Notes: generated by a model from the letters alone, not told the origin. Counted from the stretch's first letter, positions 16,343 through 26,831 are shown. The stretch is 64,000 nucleotides of DNA from Beduinella massiliensis (GCF_900199405.1 NZ_LT963430.1:2077605-2141604), one strand, 5' to 3'. Translations and numbers: made by a program.

Positions 16343-19300
16343 ATGGCCAAGGCCGTAAAGAATCGAAAAAAACGTAAGACGAGCACAGGCGACCGGATCA
16401 CCCGCGGAGCCTGTGGAATTATGATTCTCTGCCTGGGCATTTTGATGTTCGTGTGCCTGTTCGTGACCTCGGAGGCCGCGGTGATCGTTCAGCTCCGCGC
16501 CGTCATGCAGGGGCTTGCGGGGGCAATCTGTCCGCTGATTCCGATCATCGTCTGTTGGGCGGGAATTTTGCTGACATTTTCCGCGCAGGCGCAGGTCAAC
16601 GTGCGCAAGATCGTCTGTTTCGTCGTGCTGTTCATCTGCGTTTCGTCGATCTTTCAGCTCTATCAGATCAACGACGTGCGCAGGTACATGGAGTACCAGC
16701 ACCTCTCGGAAGATTACATCACCTTTATCCGCCTTTCCTACATCCGCTCCAGCGCGATCAAGACGGGCGGCGGAGTACTCGGCGCGCTGCTCGCCTGGCC
16801 GATGTGGCGCGCGCTGGATCTGTGGGGCAGCATGCTGCTGTTCATCTTCGTGATTATCGCGGATCTGATGCTCATCACCAACGTAACGCTCTATCAGGTG
16901 GGCGATTACATCTCCGTCCTGTTCGGAGACATGCGCCAGAATCTGAGCGAGCGCAGGGAAGAGCGCCGCGCCGCCCGCGAGGCGGTGCAGGAGGAAGAAG
17001 CGCCTACGCCGTCCGCGCTCAAGACGCCTAAAGGAAAGAACGTAAAGCCCGCGCCCGAACCTGTTGAGTCTGAAGCGCAAGAACCGCCGGCGCCTGCTCC
17101 CTCCCGTGTAATTCGTGCGGAGGCGGAACTCGAAAAACCGCGTAAGCGCCGCGCACGCCGCAAGGTGGAAGAAGATCCGTTCGTTGCGGAGGAGCCCGTC
17201 TACGATCCCTATGTCGCTCCGGCGTATGGGATGGGAGAGGCGCCCTACGGCACGCGCGATGTTCAGCCCGAAGTGTATGAAGCGCAGGGCTATAGCGACG
17301 TCGGTTACAGCGATTACGACGATGCGCCGTCCCAGGGGGAGACGGGGTATTATTCTGCCTACTCGCAGGAAGAGATGCCTCCGTTTCAATACGACGACCG
17401 CAGCGCCTATGGCGACGTCACCGTTCACCAGACCGCTTATGAAGAGGTGCCTCAGCTCTACATCGAAAATATCGAAACCACGTCGGCCCCTGCGCCCGTC
17501 GCAGATTCGAAGGTACTCGACCTGCCGGATTTCATGCTAAGACGGCGCGAGGAAGCCGCAAGGGAGGCCGAAGCCGCCGCACAGATGCAGCCCGGGACGG
17601 AGGAATGGCCGCCTCCGGAAGAGCCGTGGGATGTGCCGGAGGAAGAAGTACCGGCGCCGCCTGCTTCAGACGATTCGGTGGAAGCGCCTCTTGCGGATGC
17701 GTCCTTTGACGAGGAACCCGCCGCGCCCGTTTCCGCGCCCCTGTCACCTTGGGCGGCGCAAAACCAGAACGCCGCAAGGCAGAGCGCTCCGGCCGTTATG
17801 AACGCTCCGGCGCGGGTAGACGCTGAAGAAACGCAGCCTTCTCCCCAAACGCGCAGGCTGGACGATACGCCCATCACGATTCCGAAGAAAGCGGAAAACC
17901 CACTGGCCAAGCCGGTGGAGCCGTACTTTTTTCCGCCGGTCGATCTGCTCAAGAACGGCAAGCCGCCGGTCAGCGGCGACACGCGTCAGCGGGACGAGGA
18001 AGGGGCGGCCAAGCTGGTCGGCACGCTGAAAAGCTTCGGCGTGCAGGCCAAGGTGCTCAACGTGACGCACGGTCCGGCGATCACCCGTTACGAGCTGCAG
18101 CCCGCGCCCGGCGTGAAGGTATCGCGCATCCTGGGCCTGGTGGACGACATTGCGCTCAACATGGCCTCTGCGGGCGTACGCATCGAGGCGCCGATTCCCG
18201 GCAAGCCCGCCGTAGGCATCGAGATTCCGAACGAGTCGATCTCCGCGGTCGCGCTGCGCGACGTGCTGGAAAGCGACGAAGCGCGAAGACATCCCTCGCC
18301 GCTCGCCTGTGCGCTGGGCAAGGATATCGCCGGGCGCAACATCATCGCGGATCTGGCAAAGATGCCGCACGTGCTGATCGCCGGCGCGACGGGCTCTGGT
18401 AAGTCGGTCTGCATCAACACGATTATCAATTCCATCATCTTCCGGGCGACGCCGGAACAGGTGCGCCTCATCCTGATCGATCCGAAGGTCGTGGAGCTTT
18501 CCGTGTATAACGGCATCCCGCATCTGCTGGTGCCGGTCGTGACCGACCCGAAAAAGGCCTCCGGTGCGCTGTCGTGGGCCGTCATGGAGATGGACCAGCG
18601 CTACAAGCGCTTTGCGGGGCAGGGGGTTCGCGACATCCGCGGTTACAACGCCTCGCTCCAGCCGGACGAGGAACGCATGCCCCAAATCGTCGTCATCATC
18701 GACGAGCTGGCCGACCTCATGATGGTCGCGCCCGGCGAGGTGGAGGAGTCGATCTGCCGCCTGGCCCAACTCGCGCGCGCGGCGGGCATCCATCTGGTGA
18801 TCGCGACGCAGCGCCCCTCGGTCAACGTCATCACGGGCGTCATCAAGGCCAACATCCCCTCGCGCATTGCCTTTGCGGTTTCCTCACAGGTGGACAGCCG
18901 CACGATTCTGGACAGTGCGGGCGCGGAGAAGCTGCTCGGCAAGGGCGACATGCTCTTCGCGCCGCAGGGCACCAACAAGCCGCTGCGCGTGCAGGGCTGC
19001 TTCGTGTCGGACGAGGAGGTTTCGCGCGTCGTCGGCTACGTGAAGCAACGCTTCGCGGCAGAGTACAACGAGGATGTAATCGAGCACCTGAACAACACGG
19101 ATTCCGAGCCGGAGGGCGAGGAAAAGAAGGATGGGGAAGAGGTCGTAGACGAGCTGCTGGAGCAGGCGATCGAGCTGGCGGTGGACGCCGGGCAGGCTTC
19201 GATCAGCATGCTGCAGCGGAGGCTCCGCGTGGGGTATGCGCGCGCCGGCCGCCTCATCGACGAGATGGCCCGGCGGGGTATCGTCGCCCAGGCGGAGGGG

Positions 19301-19357
19301 GCAAAGCCCCGCGCCGTGCTGATGACGCGTGAGGAATTTCGCAAGCTCAAGGAATGA
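16343..19357 (+). CDS. ftsK: DNA translocase FtsK/SpoIIIE
   Basis: The 1004-residue protein has four N-terminal membrane segments (about residues 25-190), a long acidic, Pro-rich linker (about 215-530), a RecA-like motor with Walker A GATGSGKS (about residue 681) and Walker B ([11 protein letters not shown]), and a C-terminal gamma winged helix (about 930-1004). It pumps DNA at the division or sporulation septum. FtsK and SpoIIIE cannot be told apart from one copy. The ATG at 16343 follows GGAGGA. Confidence 0.93.
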   Translation: MAKAVKNRKKRKTSTGDRITRGACGIMILCLGILMFVCLFVTSEAAVIVQLRAVMQGLAGAICPLIPIIVCWAGILLTFSAQAQVNVRKIVCFVVLFICVSSIFQLYQINDVRRYMEYQHLSEDYITFIRLSYIRSSAIKTGGGVLGALLAWPMWRALDLWGSMLLFIFVIIADLMLITNVTLYQVGDYISVLFGDMRQNLSERREERRAAREAVQEEEAPTPSALKTPKGKNVKPAPEPVESEAQEPPAPAPSRVIRAEAELEKPRKRRARRKVEEDPFVAEEPVYDPYVAPAYGMGEAPYGTRDVQPEVYEAQGYSDVGYSDYDDAPSQGETGYYSAYSQEEMPPFQYDDRSAYGDVTVHQTAYEEVPQLYIENIETTSAPAPVADSKVLDLPDFMLRRREEAAREAEAAAQMQPGTEEWPPPEEPWDVPEEEVPAPPASDDSVEAPLADASFDEEPAAPVSAPLSPWAAQNQNAARQSAPAVMNAPARVDAEETQPSPQTRRLDDTPITIPKKAENPLAKPVEPYFFPPVDLLKNGKPPVSGDTRQRDEEGAAKLVGTLKSFGVQAKVLNVTHGPAITRYELQPAPGVKVSRILGLVDDIALNMASAGVRIEAPIPGKPAVGIEIPNESISAVALRDVLESDEARRHPSPLACALGKDIAGRNIIADLAKMPHVLIAGATGSGKSVCINTIINSIIFRATPEQVRLILIDPKVVELSVYNGIPHLLVPVVTDPKKASGALSWAVMEMDQRYKRFAGQGVRDIRGYNASLQPDEERMPQIVVIIDELADLMMVAPGEVEESICRLAQLARAAGIHLVIATQRPSVNVITGVIKANIPSRIAFAVSSQVDSRTILDSAGAEKLLGKGDMLFAPQGTNKPLRVQGCFVSDEEVSRVVGYVKQRFAAEYNEDVIEHLNNTDSEPEGEEKKDGEEVVDELLEQAIELAVDAGQASISMLQRRLRVGYARAGRLIDEMARRGIVAQAEGAKPRAVLMTREEFRKLKE

Positions 19358-19409
19358 TTTGGGTTCCCATGGCAAACAATGCTTTTAAATACATAGGAGG
19401 GACTTTCCC

Positions 19410-21212
19410 ATGGCTGAATGGCTAAGCGGATGGAAGCGCACCTGCATGTGCGGCGACGTTTCCACGGACAGGATCGGACAGGACGTTACCCTGATGGGCT
19501 GGGTGCAGCGCTCACGCAACCTCGGCAGCCTGATTTTCACGGATCTGCGCGACCGCGCGGGCATCGTGCAGGTGGTCTTTGACGGCGAGGACGACGACGA
19601 GCGCACTTTTGCCATCGGTAAGTCGCTTTCGCGCGAATACGTTTTGGCCGTTCGCGGCACGGTGCGCGCACGCGGCGAAGGCGCCATCAACGATAAAATG
19701 AAAACCGGTCAGGTAGAGGTGCTCGTGCGAGAGGCCAAGCTGCTCAACAAGTCCGAGACGCCGCCGATTTACATCGAAGACGATGCTGGGGAAGCGGAAA
19801 ACGTCCGCCTGAAGTATCGTTATCTCGACCTGCGCCGTCCGGTGCTGCAAAACACGCTGGCCCTGCGCAGCAAGGTGCTTTCTGTCATTCGCCGCCACAT
19901 GGAGGGCGAGGGCTTTCTGGAGGTCGAAACGCCCATCCTCACCAAGTCCACGCCGGAGGGCGCGCGCGATTACCTGGTGCCCAGCCGCGTGCACCCGGGC
20001 GAGTTTTACGCGCTGCCGCAGTCTCCGCAGATTTACAAGCAGCTGCTGATGCTCGCAGGGTACGACCGTTATTTTCAGGTTGCGCGCTGCTTCCGCGACG
20101 AGGACCTTCGGGCCGACCGTCAGCCGGAGTTCACACAACTTGACCTTGAAATGTCCTTCGTAGAGCCGGAAGACATTCAGAACGTCGTCGAGGGCGCGTT
20201 CGCGGACGTGTTCCGCGAGGTCAAGGACATGGACATTACCCTGCCGCTTCCGCGCGTTACCTGGCGCGATGCGATGGACATGTACGGCTCCGACAAGCCG
20301 GACACGCGCTTTGAGATGAAGATACGGTGCGTGGATGAGCTGGTGAAGGATTGCGGCTTCAAGGTGTTCGAGGACGCCGTGGCCGAGGGACGCACCGTGC
20401 GCGCGATCCGCGCCGAGGGCGCGGCGAAGCTCTCGCGCAAGGAAATCGACGCCCTGGGCGAATTCGTGAAGACCTATCACGTGAAGGGACTGGCCTGGGC
20501 GACCGTTTCCCTAGACGGCGCGGTGCGCAGCTCCTTCGCCAAGTTCATGAAGCCGGAGGCCTTGCAGACTTTGATCGAGGCCATGGGGGTAAAGCCGGGC
20601 GACGCGCTGTTCCTGATCGCGGACAAGAAGTACGTCGCGCTTACGGCCATGGGCCAGCTGCGCCTGCGTCTGGGACATGAACTGGGCCTCATCGACAAGA
20701 GTCGCTATGACCTGCTGTGGATCACGGAGTTTCCGCTGCTCGAGTGGAGCGACGAGGAAAATCGCTTCGTGGCCCAGCATCATCCCTTTACATGCCCCAT
20801 GGACGAGGACTTTGAGCTCATGGAAAGCGACCCGGGCGCGGTTCGCGCGAAGGCCTACGACCTGGTGCTCAACGGAATCGAAATGGGTTCGGGCTCGATC
20901 CGCATACATGCCAGCGACCTGCAGGAGCGCATGTTCCGTCTGCTCGGCTTCACGCACGAGCAAGCGTGGGAGCGTTTCGGCTTCCTGCTCGAGGCGTTTA
21001 AGTACGGCACCCCGCCGCATGGCGGCTTCGCGTTCGGCGTGGATCGCCTCATCATGCAGATTACGGGACGCGAGAGCCTGCGCGACGTCATCGCGTTCCC
21101 GAAGGTGCAGAACGCTTCCTGCCTCATGATGCAGACCCCCTCGAACGTCGCGCAGGATCAACTCGACATGCTGCATATCAAGACCTGTGAGGAAGAAGAG
21201 ACGGAGGAATAA
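19410..21212 (+). CDS. aspS: Aspartyl-tRNA synthetase
   Basis: The 600-residue protein has an OB-fold anticodon-binding domain (residues about 1-105), class II motif 2 (FRDEDLRADRQPEFTQLDLE, about 230-249), a GAD insertion domain (about 300-420) and motif 3 (GGFAFGVDRLIM, about 536-547). This is the usual bacterial architecture and length. It charges tRNA-Asp (possibly also tRNA-Asn). The ATG follows AGGAGGG with a rather long spacing of ten bases. Confidence 0.96.
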   Translation: MAEWLSGWKRTCMCGDVSTDRIGQDVTLMGWVQRSRNLGSLIFTDLRDRAGIVQVVFDGEDDDERTFAIGKSLSREYVLAVRGTVRARGEGAINDKMKTGQVEVLVREAKLLNKSETPPIYIEDDAGEAENVRLKYRYLDLRRPVLQNTLALRSKVLSVIRRHMEGEGFLEVETPILTKSTPEGARDYLVPSRVHPGEFYALPQSPQIYKQLLMLAGYDRYFQVARCFRDEDLRADRQPEFTQLDLEMSFVEPEDIQNVVEGAFADVFREVKDMDITLPLPRVTWRDAMDMYGSDKPDTRFEMKIRCVDELVKDCGFKVFEDAVAEGRTVRAIRAEGAAKLSRKEIDALGEFVKTYHVKGLAWATVSLDGAVRSSFAKFMKPEALQTLIEAMGVKPGDALFLIADKKYVALTAMGQLRLRLGHELGLIDKSRYDLLWITEFPLLEWSDEENRFVAQHHPFTCPMDEDFELMESDPGAVRAKAYDLVLNGIEMGSGSIRIHASDLQERMFRLLGFTHEQAWERFGFLLEAFKYGTPPHGGFAFGVDRLIMQITGRESLRDVIAFPKVQNASCLMMQTPSNVAQDQLDMLHIKTCEEEETEE

Positions 21213-21215
21213 ACC

Positions 21216-21644
21216 TTGCGCAAGACGGGAACTGTGGTGAACGTAAACGCCGACGATACGATCGAGGTGCTCTTTGAGCGACCGGAGGCATGCGCCAAGT
21301 GCGGCGCGTGCAGCGAAGGGAAAACCCAATGCACGAGCCTTACGATTAAGGCGCGTGCTGGCCTCGGCGACGAGGTCGTGGTGGAGATTCCCGAGGGACG
21401 CGTGGCGCAGGCGTCCATGCTGGCCTATATCGTGCCGCTCGCGCTGTTCATCGCGGGTCTGCTCGTGGCGGGCCCCATCAGAACCGCGCTGAACCTATCG
21501 ATTCAGGCGGATCTGTTCACCGTTTTGTGCGGCCTGCTCGGGATCGGCGCGGCCCTGCTCGTATTGCGCGCGCTCGAGCCGCATATGAAAAAGAAGGGCA
21601 TGTGGCAGCCGCGCATTGTTTCGATCCGGCAGAAAAATGCTTGA
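21216..21644 (+). CDS. RseC/SoxR-reducing family membrane protein
   Basis: The 142-residue protein has an N-terminal soluble domain with a Cys motif (CAKCGAC, residues about 27-33, plus a fourth Cys in GKTQC) and two membrane helices (about 70-92 and 100-120). This is the RseC/MucC family, where the Cys cluster likely holds Fe-S or is redox active. In Clostridia such genes often lie by rnf genes, but here it stands between aspS (3 bases upstream) and trxA. The start is TTG at 21216. Confidence 0.82.
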   Translation: MRKTGTVVNVNADDTIEVLFERPEACAKCGACSEGKTQCTSLTIKARAGLGDEVVVEIPEGRVAQASMLAYIVPLALFIAGLLVAGPIRTALNLSIQADLFTVLCGLLGIGAALLVLRALEPHMKKKGMWQPRIVSIRQKNA

Positions 21645-21691
21645 CGGCGCGTCCGGGATAAAACGAACGCAGACCGAAAAGGAGGAAAAAT

Positions 21692-22021
21692 ATGAACGCA
21701 TTTGTTAAGGAATTTACGGAACAGAACTTTGAGACGGAGGCAATGGCCTCCGACCTGCCCGTGCTGGTGGACTTTTGGGCGCCCTGGTGCGGACCGTGCC
21801 GCATGGTCGCTCCGCACGTGGACGCCGTCGCTGAGCAGGCGCAGGGCAAAGCGATCGTCGGCAAGGTCAACGTGGACGAGAGCAGCGCGCTCGCGCAGCG
21901 CTTCGGCGTGATGAGCATTCCCACGCTTGTCGTGCTCAAGGGTGGACAGATGGTAGAGCGGGTCGTCGGCGCGCGCGGCCAGGCGGACATCCTCGCGCTG
22001 CTCACGCCGTACATGGACTGA
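21692..22021 (+). CDS. trxA: Thioredoxin
   Basis: This 109-residue protein carries the active site WCGPC in [16 protein letters not shown] (about residues 25-40) and the cis-Pro loop [15 protein letters not shown] (about 70-84). It reduces protein disulfides in the cytoplasm. A strong AGGAGG precedes the ATG and a 16-bp terminator hairpin follows. Its position after an RseC-like Cys protein fits a redox theme. Confidence 0.96.
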   Translation: MNAFVKEFTEQNFETEAMASDLPVLVDFWAPWCGPCRMVAPHVDAVAEQAQGKAIVGKVNVDESSALAQRFGVMSIPTLVVLKGGQMVERVVGARGQADILALLTPYMD

Positions 22022-22038
22022 AAAAATCTGTAAACATT

Positions 22039-22098
22039 TACAAATCCAGGCATGCGCTTTGTCAAAAAAGCACATGCCTGGATTTGTATTTTCTTTTG
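22039..22098 (+). terminator. Strong terminator after trxA
   Basis: A 16-bp exact stem (22039-22054 with 22073-22088; core ATCCAGGCATG / CATGCCTGGAT) with an 18-base loop is followed by a T-rich stretch (TTTTCTTTTG). Confidence 0.85.
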
Positions 22099-22125
22099 TA
22101 CAGAAAGCGAAATGTGTGCTATAAT
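22097..22125 (+). promoter_or_regulatory. Promoter of rnjA
   Basis: TGCTATAAT (22117-22125) matches the extended -10 consensus. TGTACA lies 17 bases upstream as a weak -35. Transcription would begin near 22132 and give a leader of about 147 bases. Confidence 0.6.
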
Positions 22126-22177
22126 AACCATGACATACTATGGCAGGGTGGACGGATACCTGCATAAAACCATACAA

Positions 22178-22218
22178 AAAGCACATGCCGGCATTGAAAG
22201 ACATGCGGATTGTGCTTT
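22178..22218 (+). promoter_or_regulatory. Hairpin in the rnjA leader
   Basis: AAAGCACA (22178-22185) pairs with TGTGCTTT (22211-22218), enclosing 25 bases that can pair further (GCCGGC). It lies in the middle of the untranslated leader, 60 bases before the start codon. A regulatory role is inferred from position only. Confidence 0.4.
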
Positions 22219-22278
22219 AAGTAAATGTATACACATTCTAGTCGTGAGAGGAACAGGACGACTTGAAAGGAGGAAAAC

Positions 22279-23943
22279 GTGGCAGAATTTCCATCTAAAC
22301 TTCGTATCATACCGCTGGGCGGCGTGGACGAGATCGGCAAGAACATCACGGTTTTTGAGTATGGAGACGACATCATCGTGGTGGACTGCGGATCGATTTT
22401 CCCCAAGGAGGATATGCTGGGCATCGACCTGGTCATCCCGGACGTGACGTATCTGGTGCGAAACAGAGATCGCGTCCGCGGCTTGCTGCTCACGCATGGC
22501 CATGAGGATCACATCGGCGCCATCCCGTACGTGATGCGTCAGATTCCCATGCCCATTTACGGCACACGCCTGACGCTTGCGTTGGTCGAAAACAAGCTGC
22601 GCGAGCACAGGATCAGCGGAATCCCCATGCAGGTCATCCAGCCGAAGGATACCGTGCAGCTGGGGAGCTTTACCGTTCAGTTTATCAAAGTCAGCCATTC
22701 AATCGCCGGTGCGGTCGCGATGGCGATTACGACGCCCGCGGGCACGGTAATCGTAACGGGCGACTTCAAGGTTGACTACACGCCCATTGACGGCGTGGTA
22801 ACCGATCTCAATACGTTCGCCGCCTGGGGCAGCCGGGGCGTGCTGGCGATGCTGTGCGAATCCACAAACGTCGAACGTCCGGGCTATACGATGTCCGAGC
22901 GCAAGATCGGCGAGACGTTTAACTCGTATTTTCGCGACGCCGCGGGACGCATCATCATCGCCATGTTCGCCTCCAACATCCACCGCATCCAGCAAGTGGT
23001 AGATCTCTGCGTACAATATCACCGCCGGATCTGTTTTATCGGCCGCAGCATGGTGAATAATATGAAGGTCGCCATGACGCTGGGCGAGCTGAAAATTCCG
23101 GTCGGCTGTTACATCGAGGCGGACGATCTGGACGACTTTCCGGACAACGAAATCGTGGTGCTCACCACGGGCAGTCAGGGAGAGCCCATGTCGGGGCTTA
23201 CGCGCATGGCTTACAGCGAACACCGCAAATTGCAGATTCGCTCGACCGACCTGGTCATCCTTTCCGCCTCGCCGATTCCCGGCAACGAGGTGCTCGTCTC
23301 GCGCGTCATCAACCAACTATACCGCTGTGGGGCGCAGGTGGTCTACAAGGCGATCGCGGACGTGCATGTGTCAGGGCACGCCTGCCAGGAGGAGCTCAAG
23401 CTGATTCACACGCTCGTGCATCCCAAGGTTTTCATCCCGGTGCACGGCGAGTTCAGGATGCTCTGCCAGCACGCAAAGCTGGCCAAGTCCATGGGCATGG
23501 ATCCTGACAACATCATCATTCCGGAACTGGGGCAGATCATCGAGCTGGGCGGCAACGGCGTGCACATCGCAGGCGCGGTGCCGACGGGCGCGATCATGGT
23601 GGACGGACTTGGCATCGGAGACGTGGGAAACGTAGTGCTTCGCGACCGCAAGCACTTGGCGCAGGACGGGCTCATCATCGTTGTCATCGGCGTCAGCCGG
23701 GAAACGGGGCTCATCTCTTCCGGTCCGGAGATCATCTCCAGAGGCTTCGTGTACGTTCGCGAAAACGAGGAGTTGATCGAAGGCGTCAAGCAGGTGGTGC
23801 AAAACGTGCTGTCACAGTACAGCACGATCGAGACGTCCGACTGGACGCCGATTAAGAATCGCATCAAGGACGACCTGCACCGGTACCTGTTCGAGTGCAT
23901 TAAACGTAACCCGATGATTTTGCCGATCATCATGGAAACCTGA
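22279..23943 (+). CDS. rnjA: Ribonuclease J
   Basis: The 554-residue protein has the metallo-beta-lactamase motif (LTHGHEDHIGAIPY, about residues 74-87), a beta-CASP domain (about 200-370, with TTGSQGEP) and a C-terminal domain. The metal-binding His and Asp residues are in place. It degrades and matures RNA as a 5' exonuclease and endonuclease. The start is GTG at 22279 behind AAAGGAGG. It has a long leader with its own promoter. Confidence 0.95.
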   Translation: MAEFPSKLRIIPLGGVDEIGKNITVFEYGDDIIVVDCGSIFPKEDMLGIDLVIPDVTYLVRNRDRVRGLLLTHGHEDHIGAIPYVMRQIPMPIYGTRLTLALVENKLREHRISGIPMQVIQPKDTVQLGSFTVQFIKVSHSIAGAVAMAITTPAGTVIVTGDFKVDYTPIDGVVTDLNTFAAWGSRGVLAMLCESTNVERPGYTMSERKIGETFNSYFRDAAGRIIIAMFASNIHRIQQVVDLCVQYHRRICFIGRSMVNNMKVAMTLGELKIPVGCYIEADDLDDFPDNEIVVLTTGSQGEPMSGLTRMAYSEHRKLQIRSTDLVILSASPIPGNEVLVSRVINQLYRCGAQVVYKAIADVHVSGHACQEELKLIHTLVHPKVFIPVHGEFRMLCQHAKLAKSMGMDPDNIIIPELGQIIELGGNGVHIAGAVPTGAIMVDGLGIGDVGNVVLRDRKHLAQDGLIIVVIGVSRETGLISSGPEIISRGFVYVRENEELIEGVKQVVQNVLSQYSTIETSDWTPIKNRIKDDLHRYLFECIKRNPMILPIIMET

Positions 23944-23965
23944 GCGAAAAACAAATGTATGAAAG

Positions 23966-23992
23966 CGTGCAACGCAGGGGATGCGTTGCACG
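23966..23992 (+). terminator. 11-bp hairpin after rnjA
   Basis: CGTGCAACGCA and TGCGTTGCACG form an exact 11-bp stem with a 5-base loop. No T-run follows (TCTATATTG), so it may protect the 3' end or act as a weak terminator before the ylbF-like gene. Confidence 0.5.
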
Positions 23993-24017
23993 TCTATATT
24001 GAGGGAGCGGATCGGAC

Positions 24018-24371
24018 GTGAACATTTACGATACTGCGAACCGCCTGGCGGGCGAAATCAGAAACAGCGACGAGTGCAAGGAGCTTGCCCGTCTGCGCGA
24101 GGCCGCCTATGCGGACGAAACGAACCGCGCGCTGCTGAAGGAGTACAAAAAGTTGCAGCTACAGCTTCAGATGAGCATGACCGGCGCAGCTGGGAAGATG
24201 CCGGATGAAGAGATGAAGCGCTTTCAGCAGCTTGCCACGCTGCTATACATGAATCAGGACGTCCAAGCGTACCTGCTGGCGGAAATGCAGATGCAAAAGA
24301 CGCTGGCGGACGTATTCAAAATTTTGTCAGACGCCGCGGGGTTGTCCCTGGAGCTGCCGGACGGCGTCTGA
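24018..24371 (+). CDS. YlbF/YmcA family protein
   Basis: The 117-residue protein is all helical (NIYDTANRLAGEIRNSDECKEL and later DEEMKRFQQLATLLYMNQDVQAYLLAE), matching the YlbF/YmcA family. In Bacillus, YlbF, YmcA and YaaT form a complex that assists RNase Y in RNA maturation and affects sporulation and competence. Its position directly after RNase J supports an RNA-related role. The start is GTG at 24018 with a rather distant GGAG. Confidence 0.85.
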   Translation: MNIYDTANRLAGEIRNSDECKELARLREAAYADETNRALLKEYKKLQLQLQMSMTGAAGKMPDEEMKRFQQLATLLYMNQDVQAYLLAEMQMQKTLADVFKILSDAAGLSLELPDGV

Positions 24372-24392
24372 CAGACGGGAGGCTGAACCCAT

Positions 24393-25589
24393 TTGGGGAA
24401 AAAACAGAAAAAGGTGCCGCGCGATTACGACCACAAGACGCTGCATGAGGAGCGCTCCTACGGCTTCTTCTGGTACGACTGGCTGTGGGCTGTGCTGAGG
24501 CCGCTGGTCGTCTTCACTGCGTCGCTGGCAATCGTCTGCGGTCTTTTGATGACCGGCTGGAGCTTCGTGTCGGATCACTTCGTCGGTCCCGTGAACGCGG
24601 AAGATCAAACGCCTGTCACCTTTACGGTGTCCTCGGGCAGCTCGCTCTCGCGCGTTTCGCGCGAGTTGGAGGAGGCGGGTCTCATCCATAACCGCACGGT
24701 CTTTAAGTACGTGACGGACTTTATGGGCAAGGGACAACGCATTCAGTCCGGCGAATACATGCTGGCAAAGTCCATGGATATGATGGAGATCATGGATCAG
24801 CTGACCACGGGCGACGGCAAGCCGAACACCGCGCGCATCACGATCATCCCCGGGTGGACGGTGGAGGACATCGCCGCGCAGCTGTTCAAGGACGGCATTA
24901 TCAAGACCGAGGAAGAATTCCTGACGTTGTGCAAGACCGGGGAAAACTACAAGGATTACTACTACATCGCGGACGTGCTGGGTTCGCCCAACGTCAGCCA
25001 GCGGAAGTACGTGCTGGAGGGCTATCTGTCGCCCAATACGTACGAGGTGTACACCTCCGCGACGGCGGACGACATCATCAAGAAGCTGCTGGCGCAGACG
25101 GAGGCCGTGTATCCCGCGACCTATGACGAACGCGCCGAGGAGCTGGGCCTCACGATGGATCAGGTACTGACGCTGGCTTCGATGATCGAAAAGGAAGCCA
25201 AGACGGCAGACTTCGCCAAGGTGTCGGCGGTGTTCCACAACCGTTTGAAGCAGAACATGACGCTGGGGTCGGACGTCACGATTAAGTACTACCTGAACTC
25301 CAGAAAGATGGCGCTCAGCGACGAGGAGTTGGCAGTCAACACCGGCTATAATACCTACAAGAACAAGGGGCTGCCCACGGGCCCGATCTGTAATCCTTCG
25401 ACGGACGCCATCATCGCGGCGCTGTATCCGGACGAGCAGTACCGCCAGCAGGGGTATCTGTACTTCTGCAGCAAGGATCCAAACTCCGGCGAACTGCACT
25501 TCTCCAAGACGCTGGAAGAGCACGAAGCGGCGGTTTCCATGTACAGGCCGCTTTGGATCGAATACGACAAGAGCAGGGGCATTGAGTAA
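24393..25589 (+). CDS. mltG: Endolytic transglycosylase MltG
   Basis: The 398-residue protein has a cytoplasmic N-terminus (about 35 residues), one membrane helix (about 38-60), a LysM-like region and the YceG domain with the catalytic Glu in ASMIEKEA (about residue 268) and the later YNTYKNKGLPTGPICNP. It cuts nascent glycan strands at the outer face of the membrane. The start is TTG 24393. The next gene, a U32 peptidase family member, follows after three bases; the mltG-U32 neighbourhood is also seen in Bacillus (yrrL region). Confidence 0.93.
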   Translation: MGKKQKKVPRDYDHKTLHEERSYGFFWYDWLWAVLRPLVVFTASLAIVCGLLMTGWSFVSDHFVGPVNAEDQTPVTFTVSSGSSLSRVSRELEEAGLIHNRTVFKYVTDFMGKGQRIQSGEYMLAKSMDMMEIMDQLTTGDGKPNTARITIIPGWTVEDIAAQLFKDGIIKTEEEFLTLCKTGENYKDYYYIADVLGSPNVSQRKYVLEGYLSPNTYEVYTSATADDIIKKLLAQTEAVYPATYDERAEELGLTMDQVLTLASMIEKEAKTADFAKVSAVFHNRLKQNMTLGSDVTIKYYLNSRKMALSDEELAVNTGYNTYKNKGLPTGPICNPSTDAIIAALYPDEQYRQQGYLYFCSKDPNSGELHFSKTLEEHEAAVSMYRPLWIEYDKSRGIE

Positions 25590-25592
25590 GCC

Positions 25593-26831
25593 ATGAAAAT
25601 TCCAGAGCTACTGGCACCGGCGGGCGGTATGCGGCAATTGCGCGCAGCCGTCCGCTTCGGCGCGGATGCCGTCTACGTCGGCATGAAGAATTACGGCCTG
25701 CGAGCCTACGCAGGAAATTTTGACGACGCGCAGTTAAAAGAGGCGATAGCCATCGTACACGGCGCGGGCAAGCGCTTGTACGTGACGATGAACATCTTTG
25801 CGTACGACGAGGACATCCCGGGCATGTTAAACGCCGCGCAGCGCGCGCAGGCGCTCGGGGTGGATGCGGCTATCGTTTCGGATCTGGGCGTGATGACCCT
25901 CCTGCGGGAGCAGGTGCCCGCGCTACCGCTGCACGTGAGCACGCAGGCCAACACGGTTAACGCGCGTACCGCCTCGCTGTATCATGCGTTGGGCGCGCAG
26001 CGCGTCATCCTCGCGCGCGAGCTGTCGCTTTCGCAGATCCGCCAGATTCGCGAAAACACCCCCGGGGAGCTGGAGCTGGAAGCGTTCGTGCACGGGGCTG
26101 TGTGCATGAGCTACTCCGGACGCTGCGTGCTGAGCAATTACCTGACCGGGCGGGACGCCAATCAGGGAAGCTGCGCGCAGCCGTGCCGTTGGCGCTACGC
26201 ACTGGCCGAGCAGACGCGCCCCGGCGAATACATGCCCATCTCGGAGGACGCGCGCGGCACCTACATCCTCAGCGCGCATGACCTGTGCATGATCGAGCAC
26301 ATACCCGAACTCGTAGAGGCCGGCATCGCCAGCCTTAAAATCGAAGGACGCATGAAGACGGAATACTACGTGGCCACCGTGGTGGGGGCGTACCGCCGGG
26401 CGCTGGACGCGTATCAGCGCTCTTTGCCTGAATACGAGGGCCTGCGCGCGTCGCTTGTGCGGGAGCTGGAAAAGGCGAGCCACAGGCCGTCGGACACGGG
26501 CTTTTACTTCGGGCGGCCGGAGCAGTGCGCCGGTGCGGAGGGCTTCCGGCAGGACAGCGAGTTTACCGCCGCCGTGCTGGACCGGCTGCCGGGCGGTGAG
26601 ATTTTGTTGGAGGTAAAGAACCGCTTCTTTACCGGCGACGCGCTGGAAGCAATGACCCCGCAGGGCATCGTCCCGCTCACCGTGGGGGAGATCGTGATGG
26701 AGGAAACCGGCGAGCGGGTCAGCGTCGTCGGTCATCCCAAGGCGCGCGTTCGCATCGCCGCGCCGGAGGGAATCGGCGCGGGCGATTTGCTGCGCGGGCC
26801 GTGCCGCAATCACGCGCGGCAGGGCGGTTGA
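25593..26831 (+). CDS. Peptidase U32 family protein (RNA hydroxylation type)
   Basis: The 412-residue protein begins ELLAPAGGMRQLRAAVRFGADAVYVG and has the U32 Cys-rich signature spread over about residues 165-205 (FVHGAVCMSYSGRC, then ANQGSCAQPCRW), four Cys in total. Family members formerly called collagenases include TrhP and RlhA, which hydroxylate tRNA or 23S rRNA with prephenate as oxygen-related cofactor source. A tRNA uridine hydroxylation role is the most likely. It lies directly after mltG. Confidence 0.87.
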   Translation: MKIPELLAPAGGMRQLRAAVRFGADAVYVGMKNYGLRAYAGNFDDAQLKEAIAIVHGAGKRLYVTMNIFAYDEDIPGMLNAAQRAQALGVDAAIVSDLGVMTLLREQVPALPLHVSTQANTVNARTASLYHALGAQRVILARELSLSQIRQIRENTPGELELEAFVHGAVCMSYSGRCVLSNYLTGRDANQGSCAQPCRWRYALAEQTRPGEYMPISEDARGTYILSAHDLCMIEHIPELVEAGIASLKIEGRMKTEYYVATVVGAYRRALDAYQRSLPEYEGLRASLVRELEKASHRPSDTGFYFGRPEQCAGAEGFRQDSEFTAAVLDRLPGGEILLEVKNRFFTGDALEAMTPQGIVPLTVGEIVMEETGERVSVVGHPKARVRIAAPEGIGAGDLLRGPCRNHARQGG

